Shown: positions 10,570-22,832, counted from the stretch's first letter. The stretch: 64,000 nt of DNA from Lucinisca nassula (GCA_963580285.1 OY757014.1:97013372-97077371); one strand, 5' to 3'. The notes: generated by a model from the letters alone, not told the origin. Made by a program: numbers and translations.

Positions 10570-11100
10570 CAGGGGTCACTGTAAGCAGAAAACAAAGGAA
10601 GAATAACTGCAGACAACCAAATAAGCTTTTTAAAGCAGAATACGTCTTCATTTTAGGTGGTCGAAATAGCGGAATTGATTGATACCCATATAAAACACAC
10701 TTTTCTCCGAGGAGAACTCATTACATTGTTGTTGTCCGGCGTTTAGCTGCACCCACTTCTCCCTAGACCCAGCAAACTTCTCCCTATTTTCCAAGGAGGG
10801 AGAAGTCACTTCTCCCAAATTTTTGGGCTAGCTTGGGCCCTGTATATATGGTTATGGGATGGGGCTCTGAACAGTTTATCAGATATTTGGCCTTTTGTGA
10901 AGTAGAGGGTTGGGGCATGGCCCCTGGGCTCCCCGGGAGACCCCTAGGTTGGCATCAATGAAACTATGAGGAAGGATGGGCTCAGATTTGCAAAGGAGAA
11001 ATACTTAATGGTTATTAAGATGCTTTATCTGTCCAGGAGAACTTCTTTGAGTAACATGACTATGTATTAGCTAGCCAAAACTACATGTAAGTTAAAAAAA
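10570..11100. other. Intergenic, nothing gene-like
   Basis: Only a CTTCTCCCT..AGGGAGAAG inverted pair near 10,790-10,816 is noticed. No open frame of interest. Confidence 0.55.
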
Positions 11101-11912
11101 GTTGCAAAGAACATTCTAAAAGATAAGCAAAGTTTCAGAAGTGTAACTCTTATAGTTTAAAAGATATACTTTTTGACCTTTGACCTTGGGGTTATGTTGA
11201 GGTCCACCCAAAGTATCCCAATTTATTCTATATTCCAACAGCCATCAAATAACCATGTTTCAGAAGTGTAACTCCAATAGTTTAGAAGATATGACAAAGT
11301 CATACTTTTTGACCTTTGACCTTGGGGTCGAGGTCACACCAAAAGTAGCCCAACATATTCTATATATTCCAAGGACCATCCAATAAGCAAAGTTTCAGGA
11401 GTGTGACTCCAATAGTTCAGGAGATATGGCAAATCATAATTTTTTACCTTTGACCTCGGGGTCATGTTGAGGTCAAGGTCACACCAAAAGTATCCAAATT
11501 TATGCTATATTCCAAGGGCCATCCAATAACCAAAGTTTCAGAAGTGTAACTCTTACAGTTTAGAAGATTTGGCCAAATCATACTTATTGACCTTCGACCT
11601 TGAGGTCAAGGTCACACCAAAACGAACCCAACGTATTCTATATTCCAAGGATCATCCAAAAAGCAAAGTTTCAGAAGTGTAACTCTAATAGTTTAGGAGA
11701 TATGGCAAATCATAATTTTTGACCTTTGACCTTGGGGTCATGATCACAAAAAAGTTGCCCACTGCCATCTATATCAACATGCAAAGTTTCAAAATGTAAC
11801 TTCAGTGGTTGCAGAGGAGATCCATTTACAAGAAACGTGACGGACGGACTGACGCCAGACTCAACTATGGTTCGAAAACGATATACCCGATTTTTCTTCC
11901 AAAAAGCGGGCT
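11100..11912 (+). mobile_element. Family F tandem-repeat element, longer copy
   Basis: About six units containing GACCTTTGACCTTGGGGTC and GTTTCAGAAGTGTAACTC, then GACGGACGGACTGACG and the hairpin TACCCGATTTTTC..AAAAAGCGGG, which here is followed directly by CTAG (11,909-11,912). LINE coding sequence begins immediately after. Confidence 0.8.
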
Positions 11913-11914
11913 AG

Positions 11915-12034
11915 TGAATTCACGGAGGTTCCATTGACCAGAAGATCGACACCATTCATGGAAAATATTGTATCACCGACAGGAATGATCAAGTTACTAA
12001 AAGGCTTAAACCCCACTAAAGCTTTAGGACCTGA
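11915..12034 (+). pseudogene. LINE reverse transcriptase fragment (upstream region)
   Basis: An open frame reads FTEVPLTRRSTPFMENI and then KLLKGLNPTKALGPD, the block that precedes the fingers domain in jockey/CR1-group LINE reverse transcriptases. It belongs by type with the RT at 34.6 kb, which starts downstream of this block. It breaks off at about 12,034. Confidence 0.8.
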
Positions 12035-12490
12035 TTAGGACTGGGCACCGCCTTTGGATACACCCATTTACCGCGGTATGTACCATGGTATACCACAGGT
12101 TTCAAATACCAAGTGTTTGTACTTCGTAAAATAAAACAGACAAATAAACAGAGAATCATTACGCGTTTTCTAGAGGTTGACGGTCACAAAAAATGTGACA
12201 TTGGTTAATAATATTTTCTTACACACCAGACAAGGAAATCTGTGATTTTACCCTGGGATAGAAATTTATGTTCTGAACCCTGGTGTTCTGACCCAATATT
12301 GAATATTCCCGCTTGCTAGATAAATGAACTGGTTGAACACGACCTCGTATGCGCCATCGTTTAGGTTGACGTCATGCACGTTACGTGACATCACTAAACA
12401 TTCCTGTAGTGTCATCACAATATGGCGGACGTTGGTAACCGAAGTGAATGCAGCATTAAAAATCTGTGCTAAAAATGGAAGGTATGCAAG
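12035..12490. other. Intergenic; transposon-end-like palindromes
   Basis: CCGCGGTATGTACCATGGTATACC at 12,070-12,097 (a near palindrome) resembles subterminal sequence of hAT-type elements. No partner end was found and no gene is seen. Confidence 0.45.
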
Positions 12491-12645
12491 AAAAAGAATC
12501 CTATATGGGTGTGAGGGGTGGATAGAAAAATCTGTCCCTCTTGATCACTGTCAGGTATCACTCGGCAAGCCTCGTGATACGACAGTGACCCTCAGGACGG
12601 ATTTTTCCATCCCCCCCCCTCAAACCCATATAAGATTCTTATAGT
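12490..12645. mobile_element. Foldback MITE, copy 1
   Basis: One long imperfect hairpin. Left arm: AGAATCCTATATGGGTGTGA, GGGGTGGATAGAAAAATCTG, ATCACTGTC. Loop: TCGGCAA. Right arm: the reverse complements, ending CCCATATAAGATTCTTAT. A second copy lacking the outer left arm is at 51,895-52,012. Confidence 0.85.
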
Positions 12646-12791
12646 CTTACAGTTTATCTGGATGTGATCTTTACTGATTGTTATTAATCTGTCAATGGCC
12701 TATCACTCATCTTATACCAATAAATTAGTTAATCCGTTATTATTAACAAATTAGACACAATGTTTTTTTCCAAATGCTATTTGATAATGAA

Positions 12792-13000
12792 CAGGGCCTG
12801 ACAAATACATTGCCAGGCCGACAAGTCTGAAAATGTGCCGGGCAGTGCACTCAGACCTTATGCAGTGTTCTGTCAAGAAATTCAAAAACATGGGCCAATG
12901 GCCCATCAGACAGGAAATTGTCGGGCCATTTACAAAAAAGTGGGGCCATTCACAAAAAAAAATCAATTTATACAAAGGGCGAGTATGACCTCTTGAAAGG
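12792..13000 (+). mobile_element. TIR-transposon 5' end, orphan
   Basis: Starts CAGGGCCTGACAAATACATT and continues with GCCAGGCCGACAAGTC..GCCGGGCAGTGCAC, closely matching the left end of the element at 41,342. No matching right end was found downstream, so the copy seems truncated. Confidence 0.65.
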
Positions 13001-13659
13001 GCCATTTATCAATCAATATTTTATTTCTGTCCGACTTTTTTGATTTTTATTTTAAATGTGGAAATACAATGTTAAACAGGTGTTGTAGACATTGACATGA
13101 AAATCATGACCTTGCAGTCGGTAAACAAAAAAGATCAAACAGAATTTTTTTCTTGGCCTTCAGCTAAATGTGTCTCATTACTATTTTTAGCCTAAGGAAA
13201 TATAATTTTGGGGAACACTGAAACATGGGTTGATCAAAAAGAGACAGATCAGCCTGCGCAGCCTGATCAGAACATTCGCTGTTGGCTCTACAATTAAGTA
13301 GGAATCTGTTACCATAAACAAATTATTATAAGAGCGTTGGGTATTATCAAACCAAAGGCAATAATATTTACGGCCACTGACACGTGACCAGTCCACAGGT
13401 GTCAGGTGTGAAAAACGTGTTGGGTTAATTTTGAGAGCCTAAAAATATATATTGGGCTGCAGATTAATAGACTTCAAAGGAAAGCAACCGGATCAAGACA
13501 TGATGACGGTTCGTTCCTCGAGAAAAAGGTGCGCCCGGCAATAACTTGGATGCGCCCACGGGCCCATGGATGTCAACTTTTCTGCGCCATACAGATTTTT
13601 TCCGCGCCAATGGCGCAAGGGCGCGGCCTTGGCAGAACACTGCCTTATGACAACCTTAC
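13001..13659. other. Intergenic with GATCAG repeat
   Basis: A short GATCAGCCTGCGCAGCCTGATCAG palindrome lies at 13,248-13,271. CGCGCCAATGGCGCAAGGGCGCG near 13,601-13,623 is GC-rich and self-complementary. No gene is seen. Confidence 0.5.
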
Positions 13660-13740
13660 ACTTGTGTGTGGTCGGATTCAGCTCTGCGTGGAAGCATCAT
13701 GCAGCCCATTTATTTCTCCAAGCCATGATGGGCAGGGGCT
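13660..13740 (-). mobile_element. SINE-like family V, head fragment
   Basis: Only the head third survives (CAGCTCTGCGTGGAAGCATC on the + strand). Confidence 0.75.
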
Positions 13741-13921
13741 GTTATCACAGGTATGGAGCATGGTTTTCATTAAGAGGCGGCTGGAAGCCAAAATGACTGC
13801 CTCAATTCAGTTTCTGGTTGTCTCAAATTTTACTTTTGTGTATTAAAGTACTATGAAATTTTAGAATTTGGCTGCCCCAAACTGGAGTTGTCTTAAAAAA
13901 ACAATCTTATTGAAAACCCTG

Positions 13922-14086
13922 ATGGAGTGGTCCTTAATGAAGAAATTGAAAAAGTTCAGAACAGAGCTGCTAGGTTTGTAACAAGCAATGACTGCTATGA
14001 AACTGGGAGCATGACTGGAATACTAGGAAAATTAAGATGGGAGTCTCTCAAGAAAAGGAGATAAGACAGTAGGCTCATACTTTTAT
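13922..14086 (+). pseudogene. LINE RT C-terminus, left half of an interrupted copy
   Basis: Aligns with 35,482-35,646 of the LINE at 34.6 kb: EEIEKVQNRAARFVTSND, ETGSMTGILGKLRWESL. A TAA replaces a codon just after ESLKKRR, so it was not functional. The frame stops in ..SRLILL at 14,086 and resumes at 17,559 after the inserted element. The left edge is a 5' truncation typical of LINEs. Confidence 0.92.
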
Positions 14087-14197
14087 AACAAGAGGGCCCA
14101 ATGGCCCTATATCGCTCACCTGTGTACCAGAAAATCATTAGTGTAGGAGACCACTTGACATTGCTACATACTAAATATCTAAGCTCAGGCAACGCGG

Positions 14198-14354
14198 TGT
14201 CCATGCTTATAAACCCTACTGGTTTCATTGGGCCATAGGGCTTGAGATGTAATTTCATCTCAATGTCGGGTAAAAGTTCCACAAAATTGGAAGAGACATC
14301 TCCAAAATGACCTATACAGTGTTGACGGGGATGTAAAACCTCAAATCAAACAAA
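14198..14354 (+). mobile_element. SINE-like family V, 5'-truncated copy
   Basis: Keeps the tail half (CTTGAGATGTAATTTCATCTC to AACCTCAAATCAAACAAA) and lies near the left end of the family 1 element. Confidence 0.85.
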
Positions 14355-14843
14355 ATCTGTGCCTTATGGTTTTGGAGAAAAAGATTTTTTTAAGTTTTTT
14401 TTCCAGTTATAAGTCTATAGGAGCTAATGAGCCCTGGGGCTTGGCCAATTTCGACCCAAAGGGCACGGTTGGCAGGATTTAAGAAAGTGACCATTTTGTG
14501 TTGCTATATATACTAAATACCTAAGGTCTGTACTTCATGGTTTCAAAGAAGATGTTTGAAGCTTTTTTCCATTTTAAGTTTGTTGGAGTTAAGGGGCCAC
14601 AGGATTTAGACCCCAGGGGCATGATTGGCAGGATTCATGTAGGCGACCACTTGACATTGCTTCATGCTAAATACCAAAGCTCTGGGACTTATGGTTTCAG
14701 GGAGAAGATTTTTGAAGATTTTTTTCCCCATTTTAAGCTTTTTTTTTTTTTTTTTTTTTCATTATAAGGGCCCTGTGGTTTCAGAGAAGAAGATTTTTGA
14801 AGTTTCTCCAATTGCAAGTCTATGGAAGCTAAAGAGCCCTGGG

Positions 14844-15180
14844 TGTGTGTGTGTGTGTGTGAATTCGGGTTTAACGTCGCTTTCAACATTTTTTCAGTCA
14901 TATCACGACGTGTCTGGTTGCGACAGAGAGCTCAATGCTGACTTTTATAGTGCTGCCTCACTGAACCATCATGTCCCAGACACATTACATGATACCACAC
15001 CCAGTCACATTATCCTGACACTGGGTCGACCAGTCCTAGCTCTACCCCGTAAATCTGAGTGCCAAGCGAGGAGCAGCTAGTACCATTTTTAATGACTTTG
15101 GTATGTCGCGGCCCGGGATTGAACCCGTGACCTCCCGTTCCCGGGAGCGGACACTCTACCAACTGAGCTGTCGGGGCCGG
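14844..15180 (-). mobile_element. tRNA-derived SINE (family T), copy 2
   Basis: Minus-strand full copy. The tRNA-like head is at the right (reverse of GGCCCCGACAGCTCAGTTGG) and the (AC)n tail at the left. Perfect 14-bp target duplication TAAAGAGCCCTGGG at 14830-14843 and 15181-15194. It is inserted inside a repeat unit of the family 1 element. Confidence 0.96.
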
Positions 15181-17558
15181 TAAAGAGCCCTGGGGTGTAG
15201 CCAATTTGGATCCCAGGGGCATAACTGGCAGGATTTATGTAGGTGACCACTTGACGTTGCTACATACTAAAAATCTAAGCTCTGGGCCTTATGGTTTCAT
15301 AGAAGAAGATTTTTAAAGTTTTTTTCCATTATAAGTCTATTGGAGGTGATGAGCTCGGGTGTGGCCAATTTTGACCCCAGGGGCAGGGTTAGCAGGATTT
15401 ATGTAGCTGGCTATTTTATATTGCTAGACACTAAATATCTAAGTTCTGTGCTTCAAAGTTTCTGAGAAAAAGATTTTTTAAGCTTTTTTCCATTATGAGT
15501 CTATGGGAGCTAAGGGGCCCCGGGGCTTTGCCCATTTGGACCCCAGGGGCATGATTAGCAGGAAATATGTAGTTGACCACTTGCCGCTGCTTCAAGCTAA
15601 ATATCTAAGCTCTGGGCCCTGTGGTTTCAGAGAAGAGGATTTTTGAAGTTTTTTTTTCCAATATGAGTCTATGGGAGCTAAGGGGTCCCAGGGTGTGGCC
15701 CATTTGTACCCCAGGGGCATAATTGGCAGGATTTATGTAGGTGACCACTTGTCATTGCTACATGCTAAATATCTACTGTAAGCTCTGGGCCCTGTGGTTT
15801 CAGAGAAGAAGATTTTTGAAGCTTTTTTCCATTATGTGTCTATGGGAGCTAAGGGGTCCCGGGGCGTGGCCCATTTGGACCCCACGGATAAGATTGGCAG
15901 GAATTATGTAGGTGACCACTTGCCATTGCTACATGCTAAATATCTAAGCTCTGGGCCATGTGGTTTCAGAGAAGAAGATTTTTGAAGCTTTTTTTTTTTC
16001 ATTATGAGTCTACAGGAGTTAAGGGGCCCCGGGGCATGGCCCTTTTGGACCCCAGGGTCATGATTCGCAGGAATTATGTAAGTGACCACTGGCTGTTGCC
16101 ACTTGCTAAATATCTAAGCTCTTGGCGCTGTGGTTTCAAAGAAGATTTTTTAAGCTTTTTTCCATTATGAGTCTATGGGAGCTAAGGGGCCCCGGCGTGT
16201 GGCCAATTTGGAGCCCAGGGGCATGATTTGCAGGAATTATGTAGGTGACCAATTGCGGTTGCTACATGCTAAATATCTAAACTCTGGGCTTTGTGGTTTC
16301 AGAGAAGATTTTTGAAGCTTTTTTTTCCATTATGAGTCTATGGCAGCTAAGGGGCCCCGGGGCTTGGCCCATTTGGACCCTAGGGGCATAAATGGCAGGA
16401 TTTTATGTAGGTGACCACTTGCCCTTACTACATGCCAAATATCTCAGCTCTGCGCCCTGTGATTTCAGAGAAGAAGATTTTTGAAGCTTTTTTCCATTAT
16501 GAGTCTATAGGAGCTATAGGGCCCCGGCGTGTGGCCCATTTGGACCCCAGGGGCATGATTGGCAGGAATTATGTAGGTGACCACTTGCCATTGCTACATG
16601 CTACATATCTAAGCTCTGGGCCCTGTGGTTTCTGAGAAGAAGATTTTAGAAGCTTTTTGTTCCATTATGGGTCTTGGGAGCGAAGGGGCCTCGCCCATTT
16701 GGAACCCAGGGGCATGATTGGCAGAAATTATGTAGGTGACCACTTGCTGTTGATACATATTAAATATCTAAGCTCTGGGCCCTGTGATTTCAGAGAAGAA
16801 GATTATTGAAGCTTTTTTTCCATTATGAGTCTATGGGAGTTAAGGGGCCCCGGGCAGTGGCCAATTTGGACCCCACTGGCATGATTGGCAGGAATTATGT
16901 AGGTGACCACTTGCCGTTGCTACATGCCAAATATCTCAGCACTGGGCCCTGTGGTTTTAGAGAAGAAGATTTTTGAAGCTTTCTTCCATTATGAGTCTAT
17001 AAGAGCTAAAGGGCCCTGGGGTGTGGCCCGTTTGGACCCAAGGGGCATGATTTGCAGGAATTATGTAGGTGACCACTTGCCGTTGCTACATGATAAACAT
17101 CTAAGCTCTGGGCCATGTGGTTTCCGAGAAGAAGATTTTTAAGGCTGTTTGCTCCATTATGAGTCTATGGGAGTGAAGGGGCCCCGGGGCGTGGCCAATT
17201 TGGATCCCAGGGGCATGATTGGCAGGAATTATGTAGGTGACCACTGGCCGTTGCTACATGCTAAATATCTAAGCTCTCGGTCCTGTGGTTTCAGAGAAGA
17301 AGATATTTTAATTTTTTCCCATTGTAAGTCTATGGGAGCTATATGTTGCCATAGCAACCAGAATTCCAATCTGATCAGCCCAAAAACCTTATGCAGCCTT
17401 TTCCCCTACCTGATGATCCTTCTCATGAAATCTGATCAAGATTGACCACGGGGTTTTAGAGATATACTTATTTGAAATTGTTTACGGACGCACGCACGCA
17501 TGACGGACAAAAAGTGATCACAAACGCTCACCTTGTCACTACGTGACAGGTGAGCTAA

Positions 17559-17760
17559 AAAGTTCTAAAGGGTGCCACCAGCATTCCAACAGATGACCTT
17601 GTTCCCTCAGCTAGGCACTACAGAAATCATCAGGTGTTGGCGTTTCAGACCCTTACTACAAAAACTGACATTTATAAAGAATCATTTTTCCCCTGACCCA
17701 TTAAGAGATTCCAATGCCCTTCCAGATATGATTGTCACCAGTCACAATTCTGATTCTTGA
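17559..17760 (+). pseudogene. LINE RT C-terminus, right half of an interrupted copy
   Basis: Resumes with a frame equivalent to KGLKGA..SIPTDDLVP and ends in FFP.PIRDSNALPDMI, then the LINE 3' end CACCAGTCACAATTCTGATTCT. About 110 bp present in the 35-kb copy before the 3' end are missing here. Confidence 0.9.
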
Positions 17761-17876
17761 AGTAGGATTGTACTGACCTAGGCATCGGTAGCTAATCAAT
17801 TGGCATTTTCAGAATGATTAGCCATATGAGGCAAGGGACCACATTGAACCCCAAGTTTAACTTTTACCCATCACAG
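17761..17876. other. Intergenic spacer
   Basis: Nothing recognised. Confidence 0.5.
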
Positions 17877-18020
17877 TAAGGGGTCTTTAACCTGCACAGG
17901 GGGCCTCTAGTTTACATTACGATCTGAAGGACGGTGCACTTGTTGACATCCATCCCTGCAAATGATGCCAACAGAGCGCTCGGACACCAAAAGTACTACC
18001 GCCACCAGTGATCGAACTGG
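17877..18020 (-). mobile_element. tRNA-like SINE family R, degraded copy
   Basis: Carries the TTTAACCTGCACAGGGGGCC, GGACGGTGCACTT and CCTGCAAATGATGCCAAC blocks shared with 28,709, 36,603 and 24,970. The tRNA-like head at its right is decayed (GATCGAACTGG). Confidence 0.7.
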
Positions 18021-18095
18021 AGGCCTCTAGCATGGCCTCAGGTCGTTTCGCCCGTGAGCCGTTTCACCCTGTTTAGGCGGGTCGTTTCACCCTTA
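18021..18095 (+). repeat. GGTCGTTTCG motif cluster
   Basis: Three spaced copies of GTCGTTTCGCCC / CCGTTTCACCC. The same motif is dense at 37,170-37,345 and 37,860-37,905. Confidence 0.6.
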
Positions 18096-20464
18096 TTTTT
18101 TTTCAAGCCCTATTAATTGCAGTTATGTTTGTTTTGGTATGTAAAGGGATTGATGACGGTGTTGCAAGTTCCAGAAAACATGGTCTTGCCCTCGTTTGGT
18201 GCAGCTGGACGACTTACTGACGACTTCTACTTCCGGTTTAAGCAACTGCGCTACCACCTTTTAAAGAAAGATATTCGAGCTCACATAAGGTTAACAAGTC
18301 TTTGCAATAAAATGGGATTTATGGCTGTGAAAATGACTGTTTATATTTAAAAATGTGACATATTTTTCTTTCTGCTCAAAACATAGATTTTGGATTAGAA
18401 CAGTCTAATTGTCTTATGTCCTAGAATCAGAAATAAGAGATATAAAGTACAGGGCTTTAGATAAGGCTGCGTACCGCGTAAATTACGAAAATAATTGGGA
18501 GGATACTCCTTTTTTTCAAATCTGCTGCGTATCAGGTACGAAAAACAAATTAGCATTACCCATTTAATATTTTTGGAGCGCGTATTTGGAACGGACGTGA
18601 AATAAATGACGTGTGTAATAAAAGGCGGGAAATTCTCACATGGGAAAATTATGCATTCATAAATTATTTCAAGGGAATCAAGTTTTCTTGGGGTTGGGGT
18701 TACGGTCCTTTCAAGATTATATCACATATAGAGCCGATCCGATCGTTAATCAGGTGGGCGTAAACCGGAGTAATCTGATCTGCAGTAAGACGAGCGAGCA
18801 GTGAAGTCTCGGATCAGTCAGCGCATGCGCGCAAGCCTTCATTAGCCGTATTGATTGGATGAGCAGGTCATTGCTCAACAGTATCGACGCGCATCAGTCT
18901 GCGCATCGCTGATTTTACAAGCTATTCAAACGGACTTGCGCAGTTGTTGTGCATGTTGTTCTGACTTACATAGTGGTTGTGCATGCTGGTCTGAGTCTTC
19001 GAGTGTCGTGCGACCAGTGAAGACTCGGAGTAGCCTGCGCATTATTGCAAACTGCTCAGTCTTCGCTGACCCCAAGAGCCTTTTGCAGGACTACTCAGAG
19101 ATAGGTGAGAAAAACAGGTTGCCCGGGTTGCACATGTTGATCTGGGTCTTTGCAAGGTGTTGTGAGACGCAGCTCGGTATACACACTGTTTACTTGTAAT
19201 ACTGTCGCAGACTGATCAAGCCGCGGGGATATTGCAAACACTAGCTTTGCATTTTGATCAGAGTCTTTGCAGATCATTGGCAACCAGTGAAGACGCACGT
19301 TCATCTGAGTTCTGAAACGTCAAATGACATGGATATTTATTGAGTAGTCTCCCTTGAACAGATAACTTATTCAGTCATCGGTTATTGTGTGTATTGCTTT
19401 AATAACGCGCTTTCAGATGAATCAAACAAATTATTCTTTATTTAAATATTATAATTCTTTATTAAAAAAAAACCCTAAAAGTTAAATGTTCAAATGTTTT
19501 TTTTTAAATAATAAACGTTGCTATTGCTTCGACCCAGTACACCACTTACTTGTGAAAGGCAAGTAAATATACATTTATATAATTCCAGCAGAGACATCAG
19601 TACCATAAGCTTCAATCACGTGTGAGAAGCAGAGTAATTGATAAGGGTCGTATCGTCGTAAATACGACTCTAAAATCGAGCAAATACGACTAGAAATGAA
19701 GAAACAGTCGTACCAAATACGACCGTCAAATTGGCGATACGCCAAGGTCGTTCCATTGCAGTCGTATCGGCAATGGAAAAACAAAAACAAAAAATAAACG
19801 TGAGGCCTGACAAAAAGCAATCGAAATCGCGGTAATTTTCGCCGCATCATAGTCTTCAACAAACACTGTTCCAATCTTCAAGAATGATTCGAAATTCAAC
19901 CATTCATGAATGATGGCATTTGTTTTAATTACGCTGAAACCCTTCAACCTTACCTTTTGACGATCATATATTGAGCTTATATTTAATCTGCCTCAAGTTA
20001 TGACAACTATCAACATGATTAGGAAACCGATTATTGATGCGTGATTACATAACGGTATTTATTATCTAAGGGAAAGCCGCCGCATTATTAACTTTATTAA
20101 CAACGCCTGAAGCATGAACAGTAACTTTATGACAAGCGTGCATAAAAATACGATCCTGAATATTGTTAGGCAACCACATTGACTTCGACGGAGTGTCATC
20201 TTCGAGAAAAAAAAATGGGTTGGACAGATCTACAGATTCACATTGTCATGTAGTTAGGAATTAAATATCAAAACAGACGCGCAGACGATTAAAAGTTAAG
20301 TTTGTGGAGAACCTGACAAAGTTTCTCCGGAAAAACGCAAGAAAAAAAAATCAAATGCATGGCTTTTTCTACTTGAGCCAAGGTTACTAAAATAGCTCAA
20401 TGGCATATTCAGTGTCAGAGAGCTAACTGTGGTGACTCATTCTGCTGGTCAGTGTAGCTTGTGC
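18096..20464. other. Intergenic with old GATCAG repeats
   Basis: 18,795-19,310 holds four or more decayed GATCAG-type units (GTGAAGACTCGGA, GCCTGCGCAT). At 18,449 CAGGGCTTTAGATAAGG looks like a hAT-type end without a partner. 19,635-19,770 is rich in TCGTA/TACGAC. No gene is recognised. Confidence 0.55.
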
Positions 20465-20745
20465 TAACATTGTCGTCAATGCACATCTGAGATAGAACCA
20501 CCGCTGCACCGCCGTGTTCCATATACATTTGACCAAAATTATATTTATTGAGTCACAATGGCAGGATTAACCTGTAATACTTGGGTACTTATATATCTAA
20601 ATGTGAATCACAGGTGGTAAGGTCAGCATGCAGTGCATGCTTATTTACCGCAATCTCTCAAGTAGCCGATTAGATTAACACCCTAAGATGTCTCGCCGGC
20701 GTCTTTCAACATTAAGCAGAATGACTGGCAGCGCATCATAAAAGA
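20465..20745 (+). repeat. Dispersed repeat paired with 42,855-43,200
   Basis: Shares ACATTGTCGTCAATGCAC, GAATCACAGGTGG, GTGCATGCTTATTTAC and GATGTCTCG(C/T)CGGCGTCTTT with 42,855-43,200 in the same order. The family is unknown. Confidence 0.75.
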
Positions 20746-22000
20746 ACGCAAACACAGCAACTGGGGCGGACTGATTAGCTTTCACAGATGTGCTTGCTGA
20801 TCTGAGTCTTCACTGGTCGCACGTTTTATTGTATTTTGCTGGGCGCTGAATTTCTCGCCTTTTACCAATCGCATGCAGTTGCTACAATTAGTGGAGATTT
20901 TCCCTCGCCTTTGAATGCGTAGCACTTAAGGCCGCTGCAGACACAAAACATGGGTTTGAAAACGTTTTGATGACAGTATGATCTGTGTGACAGCTGAAGA
21001 TTCGGACCAGCCTGCACAGTCTGATCAAAACGAGCCTTCAATAGCGTCTGGGAAATTCCAAAGACTCATGCGAAGAATACGACCACATTGGCTGGATTTA
21101 CATTCTTTAGAAGAAAAAGTAATTTATCAGTTTGCTGTCCTCCAGCTTATAAACATGAAAATGTATATCGGTATGTTTCGATGATAGAATATGTGTTTAG
21201 CGTCTTTTACATATGGCCATTGCCACGTCTGAAATAGATATAAGTGCACTTAGCAGCCATCCTGTGATGACAGATGAAGATACGACCCTAGTTTCGAATT
21301 TAGGAGTACCGATACTCTCAAAGAATCACAGGATACACCTATGTCTTTGGTTGAAGGAGTAACAGTACTCCTCGGGCAAAAGCTTATCAATAACACTGGA
21401 GAAGCCAATTGATCATAACGATTTTGATGGCATTTCATAAACCAAGAAACGGTGTACATTTTCATGCAAAAGTGCCCCACCCTGCCCAGCGTTACTGTGC
21501 CCTAAAATCCTAGCTGGAGCACTGCCATCTTTAAGTTCTTTTCAGCTGATCAGGTGTCTGTCTCTGCCGCACTTTTTGTGAAAAAGGTCCTGACAGATTT
21601 TTGACCCAGTAACTGGTTCCGATTATAACATTGCCTGTAAGGAAACACGATGGGTACCGTCCCACGATCGAAGGATGGAAGAAAATAAATATCCATGGAC
21701 AATATATGATGAAATTGAGAATATGGTTTTGAAAAGGAATTATAAAAGTTTTAAAGAATATGAGTTTCATTCCATATCTTGGACAATAAAGTGAAGCTGA
21801 TTTTCTAATTTTTTAGAAACTCTTTGGCCACAATAATCAGCCATTGAAGTCCTGCTATCCACCAAGAGAACTGAACCCCAAAAGTTAGAATGCTCCTTCA
21901 ACAAACTGCTCAGAAGAGATTTCAATATGGCATTGTTGTGTCTGATTTGTGGCCAGGCATACTGCTTGTTTTCTGAAAGACACACATATTGAATATGTGT
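20746..22000. other. Intergenic with GATCAG repeat
   Basis: 20,980-21,130 is a GATCAG-type repeat. Nothing recognisable as coding is seen in 21,190-22,000. Confidence 0.5.
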
Positions 22001-22222
22001 ATCAATAATAGGGATGGGTATTGTCAGAATTTTCGTATCACGATATATTGCGATATGGTTACTGCGTATCACGATACGTATCACAATATATTATGTAGCA
22101 ATCTGAAACACACTGGTAATTGGAAAACCACAATATATATGGAAAAGAGAAGGGAGTTTTCATGGGTAAATATCATTTAACCTACTAACAAAACAAAGGT
22201 ACTTAAAAGAATTGTCCCAATG

Positions 22223-22481
22223 CAGGGATTTTCCTACCCTTCGGAATCAGGGTCCAGGGGCCGCTGGGTTTGGGAAAAACAGCTCGCTAATATTTATAGT
22301 TGGGAATTTAAATTAGCTGTAAATTTGTCAATTTTTGTTCAATTTTCATGAAATTTTTATCAAAATGTAGCACAACATCAGAAATTTGGAAATTTATTAT
22401 AAAATTTGGGAATATCTGTCTCTAAATTGGGAAAAATTGGGGCCGATTACCGGCCCCAAAATTGCACTAGGAAAATCCCTG
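22223..22481. mobile_element. 259-bp MITE with CAGGG ends, nested
   Basis: Perfect 14-bp terminal inverted repeats CAGGGATTTTCCTA / TAGGAAAATCCCTG, flanked by the 5-bp direct repeat CAATG (22218-22222 and 22482-22486). It lies within the hAT-like element, so it is younger. Confidence 0.9.
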
Positions 22482-22781
22482 CAATGTTATGAGGGGAAAT
22501 AAAGATACTATATGAAAGTGTTATTAAATGTTGTATTAGATTGATGGCCTCACTCAGTCACTGTATTTGTGACTGTCTTCTTTTGCAACCTGAACTGTTG
22601 CTAGATATAAGCGACCTCAACCGAAGTCTAAGATATCGGTAGTTGACCATTGTAAAGTTTGTTTTGGTTTTCACTCTATTACGCAATCTTGTAAATGCTG
22701 GGCAGCTTACACTAAAGCGACGTATACAACAACAACAGCCGCGTGATTCACCGAAATCCTAGCTGGGCCTACCGTAAAAAT

Positions 22782-22832
22782 TCGGCTATAAGACGAGGAT
22801 TTTTCCCTCCAAAATGACCCCGTCTTATAGCC
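22782..22832. repeat. Hairpin CGGCTATAAGACG / CGTCTTATAGCCG
   Basis: Perfect 13-bp arms around a pyrimidine-rich loop. The ACCGTAAAAATTCGG at its left looks like a DNA-transposon end, but no partner was found. Confidence 0.75.

Larger units (their letters stand above)
14087..17558 (+). mobile_element. Tandem-repeat element, family 1, complete 3.5-kb copy
   Basis: 5' end AACAAGAGGGCC with CGCTCACCTG nearby; 3' end GACGGAC repeats, hairpin GCTCACCTTGTCAC-TAC-GTGACAGGTGAGC (about 17,527-17,556) and CTAAAA. About 17 direct units of 160-172 bp (ATTATGTAGGTGACCACTTG / CTAAATATCTAAGCTCTGGG) fill the interior. The intact LINE paralogue (35,630-35,660) fixes both ends and shows no target duplication of more than about 3 bp, as for Helitron-type insertion. 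Repeated short frames (HYESMG..RGVAHLDP) are repeat translation, not genes. Confidence 0.9.

Noticed and set aside
12070..12097. Complete hAT element
   Set aside because: The palindromic GGTA-TACC sequence suggests one subterminal region, but no paired ends or duplication were found.
14537..17445. Repeated HYESMG..RGVAHLDPRGMIGRNYVGDHLP peptides
   Set aside because: Translation of the 165-bp repeat units of the family 1 element; the frame is lost every few units.
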